A DNA stretch of 64,000 bases from an uncultured Pelagibacteraceae bacterium (lineage in GTDB: Bacteria; Pseudomonadota; Alphaproteobacteria; Pelagibacterales; Pelagibacteraceae), in NCBI GenBank assembly GCA_902569185.1, contig CACFTH010000001.1, positions 72,001 through 136,000 of the forward strand. The letters run 5' to 3'. Shown here piece by piece: positions 44,286 to 55,431 of the stretch. Under the pieces are notes generated by a model. It was not told where the DNA came from. It was given only the letters and a program-made list of their open reading frames with translations, and ran no database searches. The position numbers and the translations under genes were made by a program. Position 1 is the first letter of the stretch. Every line of letters starts with the position of its first letter.

Positions 44286-45418
44286 AAAAAATATTATATA
44301 GTTTTATAATTACTCTGTTTTTTACCTTAAATCTTTCAGCTAATACTAATAATGAGGAGCTTTACAAAAAAATAGATTTATTTGCCGAAGTTCTAGACAA
44401 AATTAAAAAAGAGTATGTTGATAAGGTGGACCAATCTGAGCTTATTGATGATGCTATTAATGGAGCTCTTCAATCTTTGGATCCGTATTCTGCCTACATG
44501 AACCCAGAATTTTTTGATAGTATGCAAACTGATACTAGAGGGGAATTTGGTGGTTTAGGTATTGAGGTTGGTATGGAAGCAGGAGTAGTAAAAGTAATAT
44601 CTCCAATTGATGGAACACCTGCATCTAAAGCAGGTATCAAAGCTGGCGATTACATTATAAAAATTAATGGTACACAAGTTCAGGGTAAGTCATTAATGGA
44701 AGCTGTAAAATTAATGAGAGGTCCGGTTGGATCGGAGATAGATTTAACTATAAGACGAAAAGGTAAAAAAAAAGCATTTATCAAAACTATTAAAAGAGAG
44801 ATTATTGAGATAAAATCTGTTGAAGCAAAAATCATAAAAAATAAAATTGGTTATCTTAGATTGAAGGCGTTTAATGAGAACAGTAGTAAACAACTTATTA
44901 AAATAATCTCAGGTTTTGAAAAAAGTGAAAAGCCAGTTGGATACATTCTTGATTTAAGAAATAATCCTGGTGGTCTATTAACCCAAGCAATTCAGGTAAC
45001 TGATTTTTTTCTTGACGAAGGTGAGATTTTATCTACACGTGGTAGGAAGGTAACAGAAAATAGAAGATTTTTTGCAAAAAAAGGTGATAAAGTAAATGGG
45101 AAGCCACTAATAGTTTTAATTAACAACGGGTCTGCTTCTGCATCAGAAATAGTTGCTGGGGCACTTAAGGATCATAAAAGAGCAATTATATTAGGAAGTT
45201 CAACATATGGTAAAGGTTCTGTTCAATCAATTATTCCTCTAAATAATGGTGGCGGAATAAGAATAACGATTTCAAAATATTACTTGCCCTCTGGAAAATC
45301 TATCTCAGAGGTAGGGGTGAAACCAGATATTTTTATTGATGATGAGGCAGATGATTTTCAGATAGATACTAAATCTGATAGTCAACTAAATTACGCACTA
45401 AAACTTCTAACTACTTAA
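44282..45418 (+). CDS. ctpA: Carboxyl-terminal processing protease (S41 family)
   Basis: Periplasmic serine protease cutting C-terminal tails of envelope proteins. The 378 residues open with a signal peptide (MKKILYSFIITLFFTLNLSA), then a helical part, a PDZ domain (about 85-165) and the catalytic domain with Ser286 in GSASASEI and Lys311 in TYGKGSVQ, the Ser-Lys dyad. It overlaps rsfS by 4 bp and its stop touches the rppH ATG. The long extra domains of Tsp are absent, as usual for the short CtpA type. Confidence 0.95.
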   Translation: MKKILYSFIITLFFTLNLSANTNNEELYKKIDLFAEVLDKIKKEYVDKVDQSELIDDAINGALQSLDPYSAYMNPEFFDSMQTDTRGEFGGLGIEVGMEAGVVKVISPIDGTPASKAGIKAGDYIIKINGTQVQGKSLMEAVKLMRGPVGSEIDLTIRRKGKKKAFIKTIKREIIEIKSVEAKIIKNKIGYLRLKAFNENSSKQLIKIISGFEKSEKPVGYILDLRNNPGGLLTQAIQVTDFFLDEGEILSTRGRKVTENRRFFAKKGDKVNGKPLIVLINNGSASASEIVAGALKDHKRAIILGSSTYGKGSVQSIIPLNNGGGIRITISKYYLPSGKSISEVGVKPDIFIDDEADDFQIDTKSDSQLNYALKLLTT

Positions 45419-45889
45419 ATGACTGAAAAAATATTGCCGATGAGAAATGGTGTTGGGGCAATTGTTTTAAATAAAAATAACAAAGTTTTTGTTGGTAAAA
45501 GAATAGATAATCCAGGTAAATTTTGGCAAATGCCCCAGGGTGGTGTTGATGAAGGTGAAAAATATTTTGATGCGATGAAAAGGGAGCTTTTTGAGGAGAC
45601 TGGTATTAAAAATTTTGAGTTGATTGAAGAAATTGAAGATATGACAGAATATGAGTTGCCGGATTATCTACTAGGAAAAATTTGGAAAGGAAAATATAGA
45701 GGTCAGAGGCAAAAATGGTTTGTTATAAGATTTTTAGGGCACGATAAAGATATAAACTTGAACACAAGTAAACCAGAGTTTATTGAGTGGAAATGGGCAA
45801 ATATTGATGATCTTCCAAGTATAATAGTAGATTTTAAAAAAAAACTTTACATGAAATTGGTTCCAAAAATTAAGTTAATTATTGGTTAA
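45419..45889 (+). CDS. rppH: RNA pyrophosphohydrolase (Nudix)
   Basis: Removes pyrophosphate from the 5' end of mRNAs and starts their decay; may also act on dinucleoside polyphosphates. The 156 residues carry a full Nudix box, Gly41 to Ile63 (Glu47, Arg55-Glu56, Glu59-Glu60), within GGVDEGEKYFDAMKRELFEE. N-terminal RNGVGAIVLN and the GKYRGQRQKWF motif match RppH. It starts with no gap after ctpA and overlaps the convergent atpC by 11 bp. Confidence 0.93.
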   Translation: MTEKILPMRNGVGAIVLNKNNKVFVGKRIDNPGKFWQMPQGGVDEGEKYFDAMKRELFEETGIKNFELIEEIEDMTEYELPDYLLGKIWKGKYRGQRQKWFVIRFLGHDKDINLNTSKPEFIEWKWANIDDLPSIIVDFKKKLYMKLVPKIKLIIG

Positions 45890-46268
45890 TTTTCAAAAGT
45901 GTGTCAATTTTATGTGACATGATATATTTTGCTTTATCACTCAAATTGTCTTGGGTTAGCTGGCTTTTACTTTCTTCAATTATTTTAGATATATTTTGGT
46001 TTTTAAAATTTTCTAGAGATGTGATCGTTGATGAAAGAATTATAAGAGTGTTATTTGAAAATTCTACCGTTCCTTCTTCAACAAAAAATTGATTTTGCTT
46101 ACTGCCATCGACTTTTATTATACCCGGTCTTAAAAAAGTTATCAGTGGTATATGATCCACAAGAACAGTCATCTCACCTTCAAAAGATGGTATTGTTACT
46201 GAATTTACTTTTTCAGAAATTAAAATGCTTTCTGGAGAAATTATATCAAGATTGAAATTTTTTTCCAT
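45879..46268 (-). CDS. atpC: F1 ATP synthase epsilon subunit
   Basis: Central-stalk regulatory subunit. The 129 residues start with NLDIISPESILISEKVNSV, the N-terminal beta-sandwich, with the usual GEMTVLVDHIPLITFLRPG near 31-49, followed by a short helical end. It is the last gene of the atpHAGDC operon, and its ATG lies on the base after the atpD stop. It overlaps rppH by 11 bp tail to tail. Confidence 0.94.
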   Translation of the reverse strand: MEKNFNLDIISPESILISEKVNSVTIPSFEGEMTVLVDHIPLITFLRPGIIKVDGSKQNQFFVEEGTVEFSNNTLIILSSTITSLENFKNQNISKIIEESKSQLTQDNLSDKAKYIMSHKIDTLLKINQ

Positions 46269-48569
<2,301 letters not shown>

Positions 48570-48570
<1 letters not shown>

Positions 48571-50111
48571 TATTTTTTTTCAAAATTAGATTTTTTATAG
48601 TTTGTTATAACTTCTATTAAAAGCTTTTCGGTATTCTCCTCAATCTTTCCAGTATTTTGAATTGACTCTAATATTTCAGGTTTTTCATTCTTAATTAAAT
48701 CTAATAAACCTTTTTCAAATGATCGGATCTGATTATTTTCAATAGTATCTAAATAACCTTTTACACCGCAATAAACTGTTACAACCTGTTCAGCTACTGT
48801 CATTGGACTGTATTGATCCTGTTTTAATAACTCCGTAAGCTTTGAACCTCTGTTTAACAATTTTTGAGTTGATGCATCTAAATCGGATCCAAATTGAGCG
48901 AAAGCTGCCATCTCTCTATATTGAGCTAATTCTAATTTTATTGAACCTGCAACTTTTTTCATTGCTTTGGTTTGGGCTGCAGAACCAACTCTAGAAACAG
49001 ACAAACCTACATTTACTGCAGGTCGTATACCTTGATTGAAAAGTTCGGTTTCTAAAAAGATCTGGCCATCAGTAATTGAAATAACATTCGTAGGAATATA
49101 AGCAGATACATCACCTGCCTGAGTTTCAATAATTGGTAAAGCAGTAAGTGAACCACCGCCATTATCATCATTAAGCTTTGCTGCACGTTCAAGTAATCTA
49201 CTATGCAAATAAAATACATCACCAGGATATGCCTCTCTACCTGGCGGACGTCTTAATAAAAGTGACATTTGTCTGTAAGCAACAGCCTGTTTGGATAAAT
49301 CATCATAAATTATTAAAGCATGCATTCCATTATCCCGGAAAAATTCACCAAATGTGCATCCTGTGTACGGTGCTAAAAATTGTAATGGGGCAGGATCAGA
49401 TGCTGTTGCTGATACAACAATTGTGTAATCCATTGCTCCTGCATCTTGTAAAGTTTTGACTATTTGAGCAACTGTTGATCTTTTTTGACCAATTGCAACG
49501 TAAATACAATAAAGTTTCTTTTTTTCATCATCTGACTCATTTATTTTTTTTTGGTTAATGATGGTGTCTACTGCAACTGCAGTTTTTCCGGTTTGTCTAT
49601 CTCCAATTATTAATTCTCTTTGTCCTCTTCCTACTGGAATTAAGCTATCAATTGCTTTTAAACCTGTTTGCATAGGTTCACCGACAGACTTTCTTGGTAT
49701 AATTCCTGGAGCCTTAACTTCAACCCTTTTTCTTTTAGTATTTTTATCTAAATTTTCTTTACCATCAATTGGATTTCCTAATGCATCAACTACTCTGCCA
49801 AGCAACTCTTTGCCAACAGGTACATCAACTATTGCTCCAGTTCTTTTAACTGTATCACCTTCTTTAATTGATTTATCATCTCCAAAAATAACAATACCAA
49901 CATTGTCGTTTTCTAGATTAAGAGCCATACCTTTTGAATTATCCTGAAACACAACCATTTCACCAGCTTGAACATTGTCTAAGCCATAAACTCTAGCAAT
50001 ACCATCTCCTACGGAAAGAACTTTTCCAATTTCTGAAACTTCAGCTTTATCTCCTAAATTCTTTATTTGCTCTTTTAAAATTTTTGTTATTTCTGAAGGA
50101 TTTATATCCAT
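48570..50111 (-). CDS. atpA: F1 ATP synthase alpha subunit
   Basis: Non-catalytic nucleotide-binding subunit alternating with beta. The 513 residues carry the P-loop GDRQTGKT (170-177) and the signature [17 protein letters not shown] near residue 363. Length is standard. atpH precedes it without a gap and atpG follows with a one-base overlap. Confidence 0.99.
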
Positions 50112-50669
50112 TTAACTCTCCAATAATACTTTTTTATAATTTGCTAATTTATTTTTGATAGAAGTATCAATCATAAGACTACCAATTTGTAAAACAACTC
50201 CTCCAATTAAACTTTCGTCTATCTCTGATTTAAGCTTTATAGTGCCTTTTACATTTTCAGAAATCTCTTTTTCAATTTCGGAAATAGTTTTATCATCTAT
50301 CTGTCTTGATGAAAATAAACTTGCGCTTATTTCACCCTTTTTATGTGAGACTAGTTTTAAAAATTCTTCAATAATTTCGCTTACAAAAAATATTCTTTTT
50401 TTATTTATCAAAACAAAGAAAAAGTTTTTTATGATTTTATCAGCGTTCATTGCATTTAATATTTTCTCAAATACTTCTTTTTGACTTTGGTTTGTGTTAG
50501 TTGGGTTTTTTATATAGTTTTTTAAATTATTGTCTGAGTAATAAATTTTCAAAAAGTTGCTTAGACTTAAAACGTACTCATCAGTTTTATTTGCTTCACT
50601 GGAAAGTTCTAATAATGCCAAAGCATATCTTTGTGATATTCCGCCAGAAAATGATTTATTGTTGCTCAA
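50112..50669 (-). CDS. atpH: F1 ATP synthase delta subunit, TTG start
   Basis: Links F1 to the peripheral stalk. The 185 residues match the delta/OSCP family: SQRYALALLELSSEA near 12-26 and the C-terminal ESLIGGVVLQIGSLMIDTSIK. The start is TTG at 50669-50667, supported by AGGA six bases upstream and by the position of the conserved RYALAL stretch. It is the first gene of the operon; the F0 genes are not here, as is usual in alphaproteobacteria. The 84-bp leader region to priA shows no promoter I would trust. Confidence 0.94.
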   Translation of the reverse strand: MSNNKSFSGGISQRYALALLELSSEANKTDEYVLSLSNFLKIYYSDNNLKNYIKNPTNTNQSQKEVFEKILNAMNADKIIKNFFFVLINKKRIFFVSEIIEEFLKLVSHKKGEISASLFSSRQIDDKTISEIEKEISENVKGTIKLKSEIDESLIGGVVLQIGSLMIDTSIKNKLANYKKVLLES

Positions 50670-50753
50670 AGTAGTTCCTATATGATTGTGTTAGAATTAA
50701 TGAGATTTCGTATCATAGGAAATTGCTCTGTTCAAGTGTGATTGAAACGCATA

Positions 50754-52706
50754 TTAGCTAAAATTTAGAGGGTCTACATCAACTGTAAGTTTAATTTTTT
50801 TAGATAAATTAATTTTTTTAAGTATTTTAGCTATATCTTTTTGTATAAAAAGATTATTTCTGGATCTTAAAAGCAATCTAGTTCTATAATTATTTTTAAT
50901 TTTAAATATTGGCGAACTTACTGGTCCCATTACTTCTAAATTTTTTAGAATAGATAAATTTTTTTTAATTTTTTTTGCTTCTAAAATTCCATCTTTTTCA
51001 TTTTTTGATGATATTATTAAAGCTATAAGTCTTGTAAATGGTGGAAGATTTTTTTCTTTTCTCAAATTTATCTCATCTTCCAAAAACTGAGAAGAATCAT
51101 TTTCTAATATATTCTTAAGAGTCTCATCCGAAGGATTAAAAGTTTGATATATAACAAGAGAGTCTTTACTAAATCTACCTGCCCTTCCACTTAATTGATT
51201 GTATAACTGAATATTTTTTTCAGTCGATCTTAGGTCAAAACCCATCCCTGAAAAATCAGCGTCTACAACTACAATACAATTGAGATTAGGAAAGTTAAAT
51301 CCTTTTGAAATTAGTTGGGTTCCAACAAGAATATCAATTTTATTGTTTTCTATATCTGAAAGTAAGTTTTTAGTTTCCTTTTTTTTATTAAGAAAATCAC
51401 TAGATAATATTTTAATTTTTTTTTCAGGAAAGATTTGTTTAAGTTCAGCATAAATTTTTTCGATACCTGGACCGTACATTTGATAATCACAATTGTTGTC
51501 TGTTTTTTTACACTTCGAGTTAAGACTAGATTTATATCCACAATGATGACACATAGCTTTATTTATGTGCTTGTGAAAAGTTAAATAAATTGAGCAATTT
51601 GGACAATCAAGTTTTGAGCCACAGGTCTTACAAATTATAAATGGTGCATAACCTCTTCTATTCAGGAAAAAAAGAACTTGATCTTTTTTTTCAAGATATT
51701 TTTTTACGAAATTAATTGTTTTTGGATCCAACCAAATATTTTTTTTCTTTCGATCTAATTTAAGATCAACTACCTCAGCATTAGGAAGAGAGAAGTTTTT
51801 ATATCTTTTTTCTAGTTTAGTTAAATTGTACTTTTTATTTTTAACATTATTGAATGTCTCCAATGAAGGAATAGAGGTAGAAAGTAAAACTGGAATATTC
51901 TCTATTGATGCTCTTGAGATTGCCATATCTCTTGCATTATATCTAATACCTTCATCTTGTTTATAAGATGAGTCATGTTCTTCATCAACAACTATTAATC
52001 CTAGATTTTTAAATGGTAAAAACAATGATGATCTTGCTCCAACTACTAATTTAATTTCACCATTAACAATATTTTTCCAAATAATTCTTTTATTTTTTTT
52101 TGTTATTTTTGAGTGCCAAATTGCTGGTTTGAAGCCAAAGTAATCTTCAAATCTTTGATTAAATTGATTTGTCAAAAAGATTTCGGGCAGTAAAACTAAA
52201 GATTGTTTTCCTCTTGAAATATTTTCTTTTATTTTTTCAAAATAAACAATTGTTTTACCTGATCCAGTAATGCCTTGTAATAAAGTTGTACTAAATTTAT
52301 TGCCCAAATTATTTATGTCTTTCAAACATTTTTTTTGTGCTTCATTTAAAATAAAATTTTTTTTAATTTTTAGACTTTTATCAAAAGTTTCTATTTTTTT
52401 TGAAAAAAAAGATTCATCACCTAGACACATCTTCAGTACCATTCCTTTTGGTGCTAAATTATATAAAGAGAACCAATTAATGAATTTTACCAACTTGTCA
52501 CTCAACGATACTGATTTTTTTTCTTTAATATCTTTTAATTTAAAATTTTTATTTGTATTTTCTTCTTTATCCCACACAACGCCGATTTCTTCCTCATTTC
52601 CAAAGGGAACTGAAACAATCGATCCAGTTTTTAATTTTCCAAATTTTTTAGAAAGATAGGTATGCGGATGATCAAAAATTCTTGGTATAAGAACTGGTAC
52701 TTTCAT
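50754..52706 (-). CDS. priA: Primosomal replication helicase PriA
   Basis: Restarts stalled replication forks by recognising forked DNA and loading the primosome. The 650 residues have an N-terminal DNA-binding domain, Walker A GITGSGKT near residue 144, DEEHDSSYKQ, and the zinc site CKTCGSKLDCPNCSIYL with CHHCGYKSSLNSKC in the helicase insert. ILVGTQLISKGFNFPNL and LSGRAGRF follow. It is somewhat short for PriA (usually about 700-730). It reads in the same direction as lpd, 18 bp downstream of it. Confidence 0.95.
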   Translation of the reverse strand: MKVPVLIPRIFDHPHTYLSKKFGKLKTGSIVSVPFGNEEEIGVVWDKEENTNKNFKLKDIKEKKSVSLSDKLVKFINWFSLYNLAPKGMVLKMCLGDESFFSKKIETFDKSLKIKKNFILNEAQKKCLKDINNLGNKFSTTLLQGITGSGKTIVYFEKIKENISRGKQSLVLLPEIFLTNQFNQRFEDYFGFKPAIWHSKITKKNKRIIWKNIVNGEIKLVVGARSSLFLPFKNLGLIVVDEEHDSSYKQDEGIRYNARDMAISRASIENIPVLLSTSIPSLETFNNVKNKKYNLTKLEKRYKNFSLPNAEVVDLKLDRKKKNIWLDPKTINFVKKYLEKKDQVLFFLNRRGYAPFIICKTCGSKLDCPNCSIYLTFHKHINKAMCHHCGYKSSLNSKCKKTDNNCDYQMYGPGIEKIYAELKQIFPEKKIKILSSDFLNKKKETKNLLSDIENNKIDILVGTQLISKGFNFPNLNCIVVVDADFSGMGFDLRSTEKNIQLYNQLSGRAGRFSKDSLVIYQTFNPSDETLKNILENDSSQFLEDEINLRKEKNLPPFTRLIALIISSKNEKDGILEAKKIKKNLSILKNLEVMGPVSSPIFKIKNNYRTRLLLRSRNNLFIQKDIAKILKKINLSKKIKLTVDVDPLNFS

Positions 52707-52724
52707 TATTAAAAAAAAAATTAC

Positions 52725-54128
52725 TTAAAAATGAATAGGTCTTTTTTCAACTGCTAAAGCAGCTTCTTTAATTGCTTCAGTATGAGTTGGATGAGCATGA
52801 CATGTTCTAGCGATATCTTCAGAACTTGCACCAAATTCCATCGCAATTGCCATTTCAGCAATCATATCTCCACTATGTGGACCTATTATATGTACGCCCA
52901 AAACTTTATCAGTTTTTGAGTCAGCTAATATTTTTACAAATCCTTCCGTTTCATTATTAACTTTAGCTCTAGAATTTGCCATAAAAGGAAATTTTCCAAT
53001 TTTGTAACTTATGTTAAGCTTTTTTAATTCTTCTTCAGTTTTCCCAACAGCAGCCACTTCTGGTGTAGTATAAATTACTCCTGGGATCACATCATAATTA
53101 ACATGCCCAGATTGACCTGCGAGAATTTCTGCAACAGCTATTCCCTCTTCTTCTGCTTTGTGGGCTAACATTGGTCCTTTAATTACATCTCCAATTGCAA
53201 AAATATTTTTAATTGAAGTCCTAAATTCTTTATCAACATCAATTCTGCCCTTTTTATCCTTGTTTATCCCGATCTTTGAAAGATTTAGACCTTCTGTGTA
53301 AGGCTTTCTACCAACAGAGACTAAAACTTTTTCACATTCAATTTTGTTTTTATTTTTGGTATTTTTATCTTCAAATTCAACAATAACTTTATTTTTTACA
53401 TCCTTTACATTTGTAACTTTGTTGTTTAATAAAAATTTTATACCTTGTTTAGTTAAAATCTTTTGAAACTCTTTTGAAACTTCTCTGTCCATACCTGGTG
53501 TAATATGATCCAAATATTCAATTACTGTTACATCAGACCCTAGTCTCGACCATACAGAACCCATCTCAAGACCGATATAACCACCTCCTATAACGACCAT
53601 GCTTTTTGGAACTTTCTCTAAGGATATAGCTCCTGTCGAAGAAATTATATTTTTTTCATTAATTTCGATACCTGGTACAGAACTTGATGATGAACCAGTA
53701 GCTATGACAATGTTTTTAGATTTGTATGAGGTTTTTTTTCCGTTTTCGTATACGACCACATCATTTTTTGAAAATAAAACTCCTTTACCTTTTATATAAG
53801 TAACTTTATTTTTTTTAAATAGAAACTCAACACCTTTTGTCAATACTTGAACTGATTTGCTTTTATTCATCATTATTTTTTTCAAATTTAATTTCACTTC
53901 TCCGACTTCTATACCAAGATTATTGTAATCTTTTTGTGCTTTTTTATACATGTCTGATAGATTCAAAAGACTTTTAGATGGAATACATCCAACATTTAAA
54001 CATGTACCTCCAAGAGTTCCTCTTGACTCTATACAGCCTGTCTTAAGACCAAGTTGCGCTGCCCGGATCGCACAAACATAACCTCCGGGTCCACCACCAA
54101 TTACTAATAAATCAAATTGTTCACTCAT
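52725..54128 (-). CDS. lpdA: Dihydrolipoamide dehydrogenase (E3)
   Basis: FAD enzyme that reoxidises the lipoyl arms of 2-oxoacid dehydrogenase complexes with NAD. The 467 residues show the FAD loop VIGGGPGGYVCA, the redox cysteines Cys43 and Cys48 in GGTCLNVGCIP, the NAD loop VVIGGGYIGLEMGS and the C-terminal histidine motif CHAHPTHTEA. It lies 9 bp after sucB in the 2-oxoglutarate dehydrogenase operon, and is the only E3 here, so it probably serves AceE/AceF too. Confidence 0.97.
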   Translation of the reverse strand: MSEQFDLLVIGGGPGGYVCAIRAAQLGLKTGCIESRGTLGGTCLNVGCIPSKSLLNLSDMYKKAQKDYNNLGIEVGEVKLNLKKIMMNKSKSVQVLTKGVEFLFKKNKVTYIKGKGVLFSKNDVVVYENGKKTSYKSKNIVIATGSSSSSVPGIEINEKNIISSTGAISLEKVPKSMVVIGGGYIGLEMGSVWSRLGSDVTVIEYLDHITPGMDREVSKEFQKILTKQGIKFLLNNKVTNVKDVKNKVIVEFEDKNTKNKNKIECEKVLVSVGRKPYTEGLNLSKIGINKDKKGRIDVDKEFRTSIKNIFAIGDVIKGPMLAHKAEEEGIAVAEILAGQSGHVNYDVIPGVIYTTPEVAAVGKTEEELKKLNISYKIGKFPFMANSRAKVNNETEGFVKILADSKTDKVLGVHIIGPHSGDMIAEMAIAMEFGASSEDIARTCHAHPTHTEAIKEAALAVEKRPIHF

Positions 54129-54137
54129 AATTACTAT

Positions 54138-55427
54138 TTATACATTTAAGAAAAGCCTTTGTGGCTCTTCTAATGAATCTTTTACGTTTTTTAAAAACGA
54201 AACTGCCTCTTTACCATCAACAATTCTATGATCATAAGATAAAGCTAGATACATCATGGGCCTAATTATTATTTCCCCGTCTTTAACAACTGCTCTTTCA
54301 ATAATATTATGCATACCTAAAACTCCTGACTGTGGAGGATTTAATATCGGTGTTGAGAGCATCGAACCATAAATTCCTCCATTTGTAATTGTAAAAGTTC
54401 CACCCTGTAAGTCTTCAATTGTTATTTTCCCATCTCTAGCCTTTTCACCTAAAGATAAAATATTTTTCTCAATTTCTGCAAAAGACATTTCGTCTGGACT
54501 TCTAAGAACAGGCACTACTAAACCTCTATCTGTACCTACCGCAAAACTGATATTATAATAATTTTTATAAACTATTGTATCTCCTTGTATTTCAGCGTTA
54601 ATAGCTGGAAAATTTTTCAATGCTGCAACGCAAGCTTTCACAAAAAAAGACATAAAACCAAGTTTAGTTGAAAATTTTTTAATAAACTCGTTTTTATAAT
54701 CATTTTTCATTTGTATTACTTTGGACATATCCACTTCATTAAAAGTTGTAAGCATTGCCGCATTATTTTGTGCCTCTTTTAATCTTTTTGCTATCGTCAT
54801 TCTTAATCTTGTCATTTTAATTTTTTCTTCAGGTCCATGGGTTATTTTTCGTTTATTAGGCGCGGGTTTTGATCCCATTAAGTCTAATAAATCTTCTTTA
54901 AGTATAACTCCATTTTTTCCTGTGCCTGCGATTTTGCTTAGATCAATATTCTTTTCATTTGCAATTTTTCTTGCTGAAGGAGAAACAATTTTTTCTTCAA
55001 CATAATTATCACTTTTAACCTCTTCAGAAAGAATTAGTGGAGGCTCTTCTTTAATTTCTTCTAGAATTAATTTTTTTTCTACTTTTTTAGGTTTTTGCTC
55101 TATCGGTTTTTCAAAAATTTGTGGTGTAACTTCCTCTTTTTTTGGTGGAGGAGTATATTTTTTTTCCTCTTTCTCAACTTTGTGTTCTTTTTTTTCACCT
55201 ATACTTCCAAGTAAAGCTCCCACTTCTACTGTATCACCTTCTTTAACAGAAATATTTTCTAATATACCGTCTGATGGTGAGGGAACCTCTACATTTACTT
55301 TGTCTGTCTCAAGCTCAACAATAGGCTCATCAGAGTCAACTTTTTCTCCAACACTTTTAAGCCATTTAGAAACTGTTGCCTCTGTTACTGATTCGCCTAA
55401 AGCTGGAACAACTATTTTTTCTGACAT
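54138..55427 (-). CDS. sucB: 2-oxoglutarate dehydrogenase E2 (dihydrolipoamide succinyltransferase)
   Basis: Core of the 2-oxoglutarate dehydrogenase complex. The 429 residues comprise one lipoyl domain (Lys43 in [14 protein letters not shown]), a long Lys/Glu/Pro linker, a peripheral-subunit-binding domain ([18 protein letters not shown] near 150) and a catalytic domain ending with YDHRIVDG (His400, Asp404). It is 4 bp after sucA and 9 bp before lpd. It differs from the AceF paralogue in the lipoyl loop (TDKVNVEV against SDKSSVEV). Confidence 0.97.
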   Translation of the reverse strand: MSEKIVVPALGESVTEATVSKWLKSVGEKVDSDEPIVELETDKVNVEVPSPSDGILENISVKEGDTVEVGALLGSIGEKKEHKVEKEEKKYTPPPKKEEVTPQIFEKPIEQKPKKVEKKLILEEIKEEPPLILSEEVKSDNYVEEKIVSPSARKIANEKNIDLSKIAGTGKNGVILKEDLLDLMGSKPAPNKRKITHGPEEKIKMTRLRMTIAKRLKEAQNNAAMLTTFNEVDMSKVIQMKNDYKNEFIKKFSTKLGFMSFFVKACVAALKNFPAINAEIQGDTIVYKNYYNISFAVGTDRGLVVPVLRSPDEMSFAEIEKNILSLGEKARDGKITIEDLQGGTFTITNGGIYGSMLSTPILNPPQSGVLGMHNIIERAVVKDGEIIIRPMMYLALSYDHRIVDGKEAVSFLKNVKDSLEEPQRLFLNV

Positions 55428-55431
55428 TTAA

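Noticed and set aside
50670-50753. Promoter of the atp operon
   Set aside because: TTGAAC with a 17-bp spacer reaches only TACGAA, and TATGAT has no -35 partner; I would not call either.
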